NCBI RefSeq assembly: GCF_010894405.1
Contig: NZ_JAAIYA010000019.1
Coordinates: 124,001 to 188,000, forward strand
Reading direction: 5' to 3'
DNA length: 64,000 bases
Origin: Pyxidicoccus caerfyrddinensis
Lineage (GTDB): Bacteria; Myxococcota; Myxococcia; Myxococcales; Myxococcaceae
Shown here one piece after another: positions 1 through 8,300 of this stretch (positions are counted from its first letter, which is position 1; the number at the start of each line of letters is the position of its first letter). A program made the position numbers and the translations under genes. The notes below the pieces were generated by a model, which made no database searches, was not told the origin of the DNA, and saw only the letters and a program-made list of their open reading frames with translations.

Positions 1-440
1 TGGACGAGTTGCTCGACAGGGTGACGGCGAAGGACGGGAAGGTGGACTTCCTGATGATGCACGGGCGCACCATCCGCTCGCTGAAGGCGCTCCTGCGGGC
101 GCAGGGTGGCGCCGGCATCGTCGAGACGCTGGAGCTGCCGAGCGGCGAGGAGGTGCTGGAGTACGAGGGCGTGCCCGTCTTCCGCAACGACTGGATGCCG
201 ACGAACCAGACGCAGGGCACGTCCACCAACTGCACCAGCATCATCGCCGGGTGCCTGGACGACGGGAGCCAGCGGGTGGGCATTGCCGGGCTGCACGCGA
301 AGAAGGCGATGGGGATTCAGGTGAAGGACATCGGCGAGTCGGAGACGAAGGACGAGTCGATTACGCGCGTGAAGTTCTACTGCGGCCTCGCGGTGTACAG
401 CGACCTCGCCCTCGCGGTGGCCCAGGGCGTGAAGAACTAG
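1..440 (+). CDS. Major capsid protein, C-terminal part (partial)
   Basis: The frame is open from the first bases, so the true start lies outside the window. The visible part is about 145 residues. The pattern of a conserved GVPVFRNDW segment near residue 55, followed by small beta-rich stretches and a short tail ending in VAQGVKN, resembles the C-terminal part of HK97-fold major capsid proteins, where the fold ends with the strand carrying the 'valued site' sequence for integration into the E-loop and A-domain. Its place immediately before head-tail connector genes fits a coat protein forming the icosahedral shell. Family assignment rests on context as much as on sequence; a decoration or scaffold-linked protein is a less likely alternative. 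Confidence 0.65.
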   Translation, partial: DELLDRVTAKDGKVDFLMMHGRTIRSLKALLRAQGGAGIVETLELPSGEEVLEYEGVPVFRNDWMPTNQTQGTSTNCTSIIAGCLDDGSQRVGIAGLHAKKAMGIQVKDIGESETKDESITRVKFYCGLAVYSDLALAVAQGVKN

Positions 441-560
441 CCCGGCCGCAACCACGCCGGGGCGGCAGCCAGGTGCGGGACGAGTCCGCCCTGGCGAGTC
501 CCCCGCGCAGTCCAACCACGCGCCCAGCGGGTGCTGGGCGCCTTCCATGTGGAGCATGAC

Positions 561-1076
561 GTGACTTCAACGACTGGAAACCGACGCGCCGTGGACGTGG
601 TGCTGGTGGGCCCCCGAGAGGGGCAGACGTGCACTCTCGCGGGCTTCGACTTCAAGGACGGAGTGGCACAGGTGCCGACGAATGCGGCCTCAGCCATTCA
701 CGTCCTCGGTAAGTACCACTCGGCGTACCCGCGGGACTCGCGGGAGTACGAGGAGGCCCAGGCACGCTGGGCGCGCACCCGGGCCGTGGGCGCCTCCGGG
801 ATGACGGGTGCCGCCCCCTCTGCGCCGGCCACCAGCGCGGACGGGGCGAAGGCCCAGGCCGTGGAGGAAGAGCGAGCGGCCGCCGAGGCGGAGATGGCAC
901 GCCTCCGGGCCGAGCTGCGCGCTGCCCGGGAGGCGCAGCGCACGGCGGAGGCGAAGCTCGCCGAGTCCGCCAAGGCGCAGGAGGGGAAGCCGGCCGGGAC
1001 GCCGCCCGCGCCCCAGGAGGAGGCGCCGAAGGGGGAGAAGGGCGGTAGGGCCAAGGCCAAGGCGCACGGCGAGTAG
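561..1076 (+). CDS. Phage head-region protein with coiled coil, unknown function
   Basis: A 171-residue protein is read from the GTG at 561, which has GGAG six bases upstream; a GTG at 531 is also in frame. The first 60 residues form a compact, mixed region. The middle (about residues 85-150) is a long Ala/Glu/Arg-rich stretch with heptad character, predicted to form a coiled coil. The tail is Pro-, Lys- and Glu-rich and disordered. It lies between the capsid gene and the connector genes, where lambda-like phages keep small head-completion or decoration proteins. I do not recognise a family, so the role in the head is inferred from position only. Confidence 0.6.
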   Translation: MTSTTGNRRAVDVVLVGPREGQTCTLAGFDFKDGVAQVPTNAASAIHVLGKYHSAYPRDSREYEEAQARWARTRAVGASGMTGAAPSAPATSADGAKAQAVEEERAAAEAEMARLRAELRAAREAQRTAEAKLAESAKAQEGKPAGTPPAPQEEAPKGEKGGRAKAKAHGE

Positions 1077-1104
1077 CACGCGCACTCCACCGGAGGACAC
1101 CCTC

Positions 1105-1596
1105 ATGCCTCTCGACGCAACCCCGGGCGGCCCGGCCGCGGACTCGTACTGCACCGTGGCGGAGGCCGACGCCTACCACTCGTCGCGCGGGCACAACACC
1201 GCGTGGCGCACCACCGACGTCGCCGCGAAGGAGCAGCACCTGAAGTGGGCGACGCGTCTCCTCGACGCCCACTTCACCTACGTGGGGGCCCGGGCGAGCG
1301 CGGAGCAGGCGCTGGCCTGGCCCCGGCGTGGCGTGGTGCTGGACGGCTGCCCCGTCTCCTCCGCCAGCGTGCCCCTGCAGCTGAAGGGCGCGGCGGCCGA
1401 GTTCGCCTTCCGCCTCCTCCAGGAGGACTGGACGGCGGGCCTCGGCCCCGTGGTGGACGAGGGCGTCCAGGTGGGGCCGCTGCGGACGTCTCCGGAGAGG
1501 CACGTGCCCATTCCGGCCCAGGTGGCGACGCTGGTGCGCCGGCTGGTGCAGGGCGGCACGGCCGGCCTCGGCAGCGTAGAGGTACAGCGCGGATGA
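1105..1596 (+). CDS. Head-tail connector (DnaT-like ssDNA-binding family of phages)
   Basis: The 163-residue product starts at an ATG with GGAGG eight bases upstream. Residues 10-60 carry the pattern ADSYCTVAEADAYH, then a helix with LKWATRLLD, and a later AWPRRGV motif. This layout is typical of the phage proteins that databases call 'DnaT-like ssDNA-binding' but that sit at the head-tail connector position (gp6 or W type) in siphoviruses. The probable job is to form part of the neck between portal and tail. Its stop overlaps the start of the next gene by ATGA, showing translational coupling within the late operon. The functional name is uncertain; the family resemblance is fairly clear. Confidence 0.7.
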   Translation: MPLDATPGGPAADSYCTVAEADAYHSSRGHNTAWRTTDVAAKEQHLKWATRLLDAHFTYVGARASAEQALAWPRRGVVLDGCPVSSASVPLQLKGAAAEFAFRLLQEDWTAGLGPVVDEGVQVGPLRTSPERHVPIPAQVATLVRRLVQGGTAGLGSVEVQRG

Positions 1597-1973
1597 GCGC
1601 CCAGGCGGACAGACTGGCCCGCAAGGCCCTCGAGCTGCTGAAGCGCTACGGCGAGGAGGCCTCCCTCACGCGCCACGTGGTGGGCACCTACAACCCCGCC
1701 GAGTCCGCGCCCTCGGCGAGCACCACCTCGCACTCGGTGCAGGTGCTGGTGCAGGCCGACAGCGGGCAGGACGGGGACGCCCTGGCCAAGGGCGCGGCGG
1801 TGCAGGTGGGCCTGCGCAAGCTGCTGGTGGCCGCCAGCGGGCTGGCGGTGGTGCCGGCCCCGGGCGACGAGGTGGGGCCGCTGGAGGGGCGCACCTGGCG
1901 GGTGCTGAGGACGGAGCCGCCGGTGCAACTGCAGGGCACGCCCGTCCTCTACGTGCTTCGGGTGGCCTCATGA
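1593..1973 (+). CDS. Probable head-tail joining protein
   Basis: This 126-residue protein overlaps the previous stop by four bases (ATGA) and the next start likewise. An N-terminal helix of about 25 residues is followed by a beta-rich domain containing the segment LEGRTWRVLRTEP and a final strand with VLYVLRV. That short barrel-like plan, at the position between the connector and the HK97-gp10-like gene, matches head-tail joining or stopper proteins of siphoviruses. It would close the neck channel after DNA packaging. No diagnostic motif is visible, so the assignment is mainly by order and size. Confidence 0.6.
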   Translation: MSAQADRLARKALELLKRYGEEASLTRHVVGTYNPAESAPSASTTSHSVQVLVQADSGQDGDALAKGAAVQVGLRKLLVAASGLAVVPAPGDEVGPLEGRTWRVLRTEPPVQLQGTPVLYVLRVAS

Positions 1974-2419
1974 CTCTCAAGCAGACGGACTCCCGCGTGC
2001 GGCGCGGGGCCAGCTTCAGCCGGCAGGTGGAGTCCTTCGTCACGGCGGCGGCGGGGAAGGCGGGCCAGGTGGTGCGCAAGGCCGCCCTCGGCGTGCTGGC
2101 CAACGTCGTCACCGCGTCCCCGGTGGACACCGGCCGCTTCCGGGGCAACTGGCAGGTGGGCGTGGGCGGCCGTCCCTCCGGCGAGGTGGAGGGCGCGGAC
2201 AAGGACGGCGCTGCCACGCTGGCCGCGGCGAAAAGCGTGCTGGACGGCGCCGAGGTGGGCGACACCGTGTACCTCACCAACAACCTGCCCTACGCCCGGC
2301 GGCTGGAATTCGGCCACAGCCAGCAGGCCCCGCGCGGCATGGTGCGCACCACCCTCGCCAACCTGCGCGAAATCCTCGAGGAGGCGGTGAAGGACGCGAA
2401 GGGAGGGGAGGGCACGTGA
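1970..2419 (+). CDS. HK97 gp10-like head-tail/tail completion protein
   Basis: The product has 149 residues. Residues about 48-60 contain the SPVDTGRFRGNW motif that marks the HK97-gp10/phage minor structural family, and residues 100-125 contain the usual aromatic/His segment NNLPYARRLEFGHS followed by a helical C-terminus. Proteins of this family sit at the head-tail interface or at the top of the tail. The ATG overlaps the preceding stop and its own stop overlaps the next GTG (GTGA), so translation is coupled throughout this stretch. Confidence 0.8.
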   Translation: MTLKQTDSRVRRGASFSRQVESFVTAAAGKAGQVVRKAALGVLANVVTASPVDTGRFRGNWQVGVGGRPSGEVEGADKDGAATLAAAKSVLDGAEVGDTVYLTNNLPYARRLEFGHSQQAPRGMVRTTLANLREILEEAVKDAKGGEGT

Positions 2420-2838
2420 GCACCGTCCTCCTCGACATTCAGCAGGCGCTGGAGCTGCACGCCCAGGCGGTGCTGGCGCCCGTGGTGGGACAGGCGGTGG
2501 CTTACCCCAACGTCCCCTTCACCCCGGCCGAGGGCACGCCCTGGGCGAAGGTGGACCACCTGCCCGCGCGCACCGCGCCGGCCGGCGCCGGGGTGGACTC
2601 GCAGACGCGCCGCCCCGGCGTCTTCCAGGTGTCCCTCTACTTCCCCTACGGGCAGGGGACGAAGGCGTGCACGGACGCGGCCCAGGCCGTGTGCGACGGC
2701 TTCAAGCGCGGCACCTCGCTGACTCGCGGCGCCACCACCGTCCGCGTGCAGTCCGTCTCCCCGGGGCCCGGCGGGCGCGAGGACACGTGGTGGGCCGTGC
2801 CCGTCTCGGTGTGGTGGTTGGTGCACTCACAGGATTGA
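2416..2838 (+). CDS. Tail terminator (gpU-like, DUF4128-type)
   Basis: The GTG start overlaps the upstream stop. The 140-residue product opens with a helix, then an alternating strand pattern around LYFPYGQGTKACTDAAQAVCDGF, and ends with strands containing VWWLVHSQD. This is the plan of small tail terminator proteins, which cap the tube and fix tail length when assembly reaches the end of the tape measure. Its place directly before the tube gene equals the lambda U-V order. Confidence 0.7.
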   Translation: MSTVLLDIQQALELHAQAVLAPVVGQAVAYPNVPFTPAEGTPWAKVDHLPARTAPAGAGVDSQTRRPGVFQVSLYFPYGQGTKACTDAAQAVCDGFKRGTSLTRGATTVRVQSVSPGPGGREDTWWAVPVSVWWLVHSQD

Positions 2839-2869
2839 GCCGCCCGCGTGGCGGACGGAAGGAGAAGTC

Positions 2870-4018
2870 ATGGCTTCAGCTTCAGGGCAGCGCACGGCGG
2901 TGCGGTACGTGGCCGAGTCCGCCTTCGGCGTGGCGGCGGGTACCACCTTCAAGGCGCTCCGCTTCACGGACGTGGGCCTCAACCTCGCGAAGGCGACGTA
3001 CCAGTCCAACGAGATTCGCGCGGACAGGCACCGCGTCGACTTGCGCCACGGCATGCGCAGCGTGGGAGGAGACTTGGGCTTCGAGCTCTCCGTCGCCACC
3101 TTCGACGACTTCCTGGAGGCCGCGCTGGGCGGCACCTGGCAGTCCGTCACCTCCGGCGCGCTGTCGCTGGAGGCCGACGCGGACGGGGACACCTACCTTC
3201 GGACGGCGGGCAGCTTCCTCACGGACGGCTTCCTGCCGGGCGACGAGGTGGCGGCGAGCGGCTTCACGCAGGCGGGCAACAACGGCCGGGCCCGGGTGGT
3301 GGCCGTCACCGCCCTGGCCCTCACCGTGGATAAGGCCCTCACCGACGAGGCCGCCGGTGCCGGCCGCACGGTGGCCCTGGTGGGCAAGCGGCTGAAGTCC
3401 GGCACCGTCCTGCGCACCTTCGCCGTGGAGCGCGCTTTCACGGACGTCAACCAGTACCTCCTCTACCGCGGGTGCGCGGTGGACGACTTCAAGCTGTCGG
3501 TAAAGCCGGAGGAAATCGTCACCGGCACCTTCACCTTCCTCGGCAAGGACATGGTGCAGGCGGGCGCCTCGCACGCGGCCAGCGTCACCCCGCCCGGCAC
3601 GCACAGCCCCTTCGACGCCTTCACCGGCAGCCTCATGGAGGGCGGGGCCGTGGTGGCCAACGTCACCAGCCTGGAGCTGGACGTCTCCAACGGCCGCAGC
3701 GTGAAGGGCGTCATCGGCCACAACAGCCCCCAGGAGATTCACGAGGGCGGCTTCGAGGTGTCCGGCAGCCTCTCCGCGTACTTCAGCGACGCGACGCTCC
3801 TCAACCGCTTCCTCGACGAGGAGGAGTCCAGCCTCGAGCTGCTCCTCCTGGACTCGAATGGCACCGACTTCCACCGGCTGCGCGTGCCCCGCCTGAAGTA
3901 CACGGGCGGCGACTTGGACAACCCGAAGGAGGGCCCCGTCGTCCAGACGCTGCCCTTCACCGCGCTCCTCGACGCGGCCTCGGGCGCCGCCCTCGTGTAC
4001 CAGCGCAGCAACCCGTAA
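2870..4018 (+). CDS. Major tail tube protein (gpV-like)
   Basis: A 382-residue protein starts at an ATG with GGAAGGAG upstream. It begins with the VRYVAESAFGVA pattern seen in the phage tail-tube-2 family and is beta-rich throughout, with an inserted domain near residues 100-170 (DGDTYLRTAGSF, GDEVAASGF). It polymerises into the hexameric rings of the non-contractile tail through which DNA passes. The length is greater than lambda gpV (246 residues), which fits the extra inserted domain. It precedes the chaperone pair, as in lambda. Confidence 0.8.
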   Translation: MASASGQRTAVRYVAESAFGVAAGTTFKALRFTDVGLNLAKATYQSNEIRADRHRVDLRHGMRSVGGDLGFELSVATFDDFLEAALGGTWQSVTSGALSLEADADGDTYLRTAGSFLTDGFLPGDEVAASGFTQAGNNGRARVVAVTALALTVDKALTDEAAGAGRTVALVGKRLKSGTVLRTFAVERAFTDVNQYLLYRGCAVDDFKLSVKPEEIVTGTFTFLGKDMVQAGASHAASVTPPGTHSPFDAFTGSLMEGGAVVANVTSLELDVSNGRSVKGVIGHNSPQEIHEGGFEVSGSLSAYFSDATLLNRFLDEEESSLELLLLDSNGTDFHRLRVPRLKYTGGDLDNPKEGPVVQTLPFTALLDAASGAALVYQRSNP

Positions 4019-4069
4019 CCCCTCCCGCGCGGGCAGCCGCGCACCCCTCGCAGCCCCTGAAGGAGCACC

Positions 4070-4510
4070 ATGGACACCCCCGGTTTCGACTTGAGCAGCC
4101 TCCAGCAGCGCGACACCGTCACCCTCGACATCCTCCACCCGCTGACGGGCGAGGCCACCGGCACGCGCGTCGAGGTGGCGAGCACCGACTCCACCACCTA
4201 CCGTGTGGCGGAGCGCGAGCAGCGCAACCGCCGCCTCCAGCAGCTGCAGCTCGGCAACCGACGCGTGGCCCTCACCGCCGAGGAGTCGGAGTCGGACGCG
4301 CTGGAGATGCTGGTGCGCTGCACGGTGTCCTGGAGCGGCGTGCGCGAGGGCGGGGTGGCGGTGCCCTTCACGCCGGAGAATGTCCGCCGGGTGTACACGG
4401 CCTACCCGTGGCTGCGCCGCCAGGTGGACGAGGCCATGGCGGACCGCGCCCGTTTTTTCGAGAGCTCGCCGACGAGCTCCTCGGCTTCGCACGCCACCAC
4501 TTCCGCCTGA
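4070..4510 (+). CDS. Tail assembly chaperone, short form (gpG-like)
   Basis: The 146-residue zero-frame product follows an AAGGAG site. It has a beta-rich N-terminus and an acidic helical segment ending near TPENVRRVYTAYPWLRRQVDE, then a Ser/Thr-rich tail after the slippery site that looks non-structural (SSPTSSSASHATTSA). In lambda-type tails the short chaperone coats the tape measure during assembly. Position between tube and tape-measure genes, and a slippery heptamer close to the 3' end, support this call better than sequence similarity alone. Confidence 0.8.
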   Translation: MDTPGFDLSSLQQRDTVTLDILHPLTGEATGTRVEVASTDSTTYRVAEREQRNRRLQQLQLGNRRVALTAEESESDALEMLVRCTVSWSGVREGGVAVPFTPENVRRVYTAYPWLRRQVDEAMADRARFFESSPTSSSASHATTSA

Positions 4511-4812
4511 GCCGGGAGGACGCGTCTGGCGTCTCGCTACGCGCGCACCTGCAGCAGCTCGCGAAGTCGACGGGGCAGGTGCCGCCCGCGCTGGTGGGTG
4601 AGCACTCCCTGCCGGAGCCGCTGGCCCACGTCTGGGCGTGGTTCTGCGAGCTGAGCAACGCCCGGACTCCGGGTGCCTTCGCGGTGGCCTCCATCTCCTA
4701 CCAGGACATGGAGGCGTGGGCCCGGCTCACCGGCCACCGGCCCACCGCGGCGGAGGTGGCGTTGCTGCGGGAGTTGGACGCCGCATTCATTGCGTCCCTG
4801 CGAAAAGAGTGA
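4070..4812 (+). CDS. Tail assembly chaperone, -1 frameshift fusion (gpGT-like)
   Basis: A ribosomal slip of -1 at 4453-4459 would join 130 codons of the short chaperone to 117 codons of the overlapping frame, giving about 247 residues. The extension runs from RELADELLGFARHHF to the stop at 4810 and contains WAWFCELSNAR and ISYQDMEAWARLTG. This Trp/Phe- and 'D-M-x-A-W-x-x-L-T-G'-bearing pattern is known from phage T-domain proteins that bind tube subunits. The extension frame has no good start codon or ribosome binding site of its own near 4459, which supports expression by frameshifting. Confidence 0.75.
4453..4459 (+). promoter_or_regulatory. -1 programmed ribosomal frameshift site T TTT TTC
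   Basis: In the chaperone reading frame the codons are CGT TTT TTC GAG, so the heptamer T TTT TTC has the exact X XXY YYZ form needed for tandem -1 slippage. After the slip the ribosome reads CGA GAG CTC GCC and enters the T extension. It lies between the tube and tape-measure genes, where lambda-like phages keep such sites. Confidence 0.85.
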
Positions 4813-4830
4813 CGGGTGGAGGTGGCGACG

Positions 4831-5241
4831 TCAGGGGGCGGCGGGGACGAGAGCATCCAGCTCAGCTTCGCTGCACTGCTCGCGGCGTCGAAACTCCGTC
4901 ACCGGCTTGACGACTTCTTCCCCCGTGTCGATGTCGCGCACGGCGATATGCGTGTAGCCATCGTCGATGCGCGTCTGGATCGCGCAGTCGAAGAGGGAGA
5001 ACTGCATCTTCAGCTCCGCCGCGTGTGCCGCAACATCACCGTGCGGGAGGCGCACGACCCGGACGAAGGTGGTGTTGTACCGGCCGGCCGTCTCCATGCG
5101 GAAGTCGGGGCCTGCGGACGTCTTGTTGTTCTCGCGGACCTCCTCCACCCGCATCTTCTCCTTCGCCTTCTCCTCGTCGGAACGCAGGTCACACCCAGCC
5201 ACGGCGACGAGCAGGAGCGAGGACACACATAGCGCACGCAT
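4831..5241 (-). CDS. Small lipoprotein, moron inside tail module
   Basis: The gene points against the tail operon and fits between the chaperone stop and the tape measure. Read from the ATG at 5241 it has 136 residues: a short basic start, a hydrophobic core (VSSLLLVAVAG) and a lipobox ending at Cys17. An in-frame ATG at 5259 would add six residues. Asp follows the lipidated Cys; in E. coli that residue keeps lipoproteins in the inner membrane, although the rule may differ in myxobacteria. The mature part starts with a charged helix and continues as a mixed domain with two Cys. It is no tail component by orientation; lysogenic conversion such as superinfection exclusion is a reasonable but unproved role. 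Confidence 0.75.
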   Translation of the reverse strand: MRALCVSSLLLVAVAGCDLRSDEEKAKEKMRVEEVRENNKTSAGPDFRMETAGRYNTTFVRVVRLPHGDVAAHAAELKMQFSLFDCAIQTRIDDGYTHIAVRDIDTGEEVVKPVTEFRRREQCSEAELDALVPAAP

Positions 5242-5347
5242 GGGGCGAAGCCACCACATGCCCGGCGCCTCGTGCCACTACTCATGCTTTCAGTGCTTGG
5301 CCGGCTGTCTGCTTTCGCCGCGCCGCATCTCGTGAAGGGACTCGTCC

Positions 5348-8300
5348 ATGTCCGAAGGCGTTGACCTCGCCACGCTGTCCATCCGCATCGACTCGTCTGA
5401 CGCGAAGGCGGGCGTGGAGTCCCTCACGAAGCTCAGCGGCGCCGCGGAGAAGACGGAGACGGCGACGAAGAAGGTGGAGACGGCCACCGAGCAATACCTG
5501 AAGGGGCTGGAGCGGATGGTGCGGGAGGTCGAGGAGACCAACCGAGCCCTGGAGCGTATGCGCACCGTCAGCAAGGACCTGGAGCTGGTGACGGCTGCGG
5601 CTGGAGGGCTTCAGGCCGCGCTCGGCGACACGGCGGGGCTCCAGCGCTTCAACACGCAGCTCGGCGCCAGCGACGTCGCCATGGAGCGCTTCCAGAAGTC
5701 CCTCATGGACACGGCTGCCGTGGGCCGCTTCATGGGGGATTTGGAGCGGGCGTCCCTGAAGCTGAGGGACATGCACGCGGCGCAGGAGAAGGCGGCCGCC
5801 GCCGTCCGGGACGTCCAGCAAGTCACCGAGGCCGCCGAGCCGCCCGTCACGCGCCTCGCGCGCGGCCTCGGCGGGCTGGTGAGCCAATTCGTGGGCGTGG
5901 CCGCTGCCGGCGCGGCCCTTCGCAGTGCCACCACCGAGGCCCTCGGCTTCGGGACGGCCATGGCGCAGGTGAGCACGCTGCTGGACGGGGAGCAGCTGAA
6001 GATGATGGGCACCCTGGCCGAGCGCGCGAAGGCCCTGGGCGCCGAGTTCGGCCGCATGCCCACGGACCAAGCGAAGGCCCTCTACGACATCATGAGCGCC
6101 GGCGCGTCGGACGCCGCGCAGGCCACCGAGATGCTCCGCGTCGCCAACCAGCTCGCCATCGGTGGCGTCACCGACGTGGGCACCGCGGCGGACGGCCTGA
6201 CGAGCATCATGGCCACGTACGGCAGCAGCCTCCGAAGTGCCACCGAGGCGGCGGATGCCATGTTCGTCTCGGCGGCGGACGGGAAGACGTCCATCGAGGC
6301 CATCGCCCGCCACATCGGAAAGGTGGCTCCCATCGCGTCCCAGACGGGCGTCTCGCTGCAGGAGTTGTTGGCGGCCAACGCGGCGCTGACGAAGTCCGGC
6401 ATCAAGACGGAGACGGCCATGGAGGGCGTGCGCAGCATCCTCGCACAGGTGGCCAAACCCTCGGAGGACGCGGCGAAGCTGGCACGTGCCCTCGGCGTCG
6501 ACTTCACCACGGCCGGGCTGCGTGCCCGTGGCTTCGCTGGCTTCATGGAGCACGTCCGGGAGCGGACGCATGGCAACACGGAGCAGCTCGCCGTCCTCGT
6601 GGGAGGCGTCGAGGCGCTGCTCCCCGCCATGGCCCTCACCGGCACCGCTGCGGCGGACTTCGCCGCGTCGCTGGAGCACATGAAGGACTCCGCGGGCCGC
6701 ACCGAAGTGGCCTTCAACAAGATGGCCGAGACGCCGCAGTTCAAGTTGGACCAGCTCCGCGCGCGCTTTGCCTCTCTCCAGGTGGACGTGGGGGACGGCT
6801 TGCTGTCCGCCATGGGCCCCTCCATGGACGGCCTCCTGCGCCACTTCAACGAGGTGACGACGGCCGCGCGCTACCTCGGCGAGGGGCTCGCGGTGCTGGC
6901 CACCGTGCGCGCGGCGGGGTGGGCCCAGGACTGGACGAAGGCCCTGGCAGACAAGGCGGGTGCCGCGCGCCAAGCGCGCGACGCCATGACGAATGCTGCG
7001 CTCGCGGATGCGGCGTACTCCCGCCGGGTGACGGAGAGCCGGGCGGCGGCACTGCGCAATGCGCTGGCCATGCTCCAGCAGCGCCAGGCCGCCCTCGAAA
7101 CGGCAGCCGCGCTGGAGGGCCCCTTCACGGTGGCGCACACGCGCGCGGCCATCGCCTCCAACGCGCTGGCGCAGGCGAAGGTGAAGGAGGCGCTGGCCAT
7201 CGAGGGGGCGTCCTTCGCGGCGCGGGCGGGCTCCGCCGCGCTCAGCGCGCTGGGAGGCCCCATCGGCATCATCACCACGGCCCTGGGGCTGGCGGCGTCG
7301 GCCTACTTCGAGTTCGGCCGGGCGGCGGAAGAGGCCAGCGAGAAGGCGAAGCAGGCCATCCGAGAGAGCGGGGCCGCTGCAGACCGGGCCAGCCAAATCA
7401 TCACTGACCTCCAGGCCCGGCTGAAGGTGGAGAAGGACCTGACGAAGCAGCAGGAGGCCTACAACCTCGCCCGGCTGGAGTTCATCAACCTGGGCCCGAA
7501 GTACGAGAAGGCCCTCAGCGCTGGGACGGGCACCATGGAGGGCCTGCGCGCCGACTTCGAGCGCATGGTGAAGGCCGACCTCGTGGACGCGCGCTTGGAG
7601 CAGGAGCGCCTCAAGAAGTACTGGGCCAACATGGAGAAGGCGATTTCCGTTGATGCCAAGGGTGACACGCTCCACCAAACCCGGGAGGAAATTGTTGGCA
7701 CCAAGAAGTACAAGATGCGCTCCGAGAAGGACCTGAAGCCTATCGAGGAGGAACTCCGGGCTCAGCGCGAGCGGGAGGTGCAGCTTCTCAAGGCGCAGCA
7801 GCGACTCGACGACGCGGCGAAGGCGTCCAACACGCTGACGGCGGAGGAGGAGAAGCGCGCGGCCGCCACGACGAAGGTGAATGCCGCCACGTCGCAGTCC
7901 GCCCAGTCCCTCCTGGACGACGTGAAGGCGAAGGAGGCGGCGGAGAAGAAGGCCACGGCGTGGCTGGCTCGGCTGGAGGAAGAGGCGCGCGCGCTCGGGA
8001 AGACGAAGGGCGAGGCGTTGGAGTTGAGCGACGAGTACGCGGCCCTCACCGCCGAGCAGAAGCGGCAGGCGGACGTGGCCATCGCCAAAATCAAGGCAGC
8101 GGAGGAAGCCAAGGCCGCGGAGAAGGCGGCAGCCAAGGCCGAAGAGGAGCGCACGCGCATCCTCCAGGAGTTGAACCGCGAGCTGGGCAACCCCGGGGCG
8201 GAGAAGTACGCGCAGGCCCAGCGCATCCTCCGTGAGGAGCTGGACCAGGGGCGCGTGTCCCTCTCGGCCTACCAGGCGCAGATGGCCAAGGCGCGCAGCC

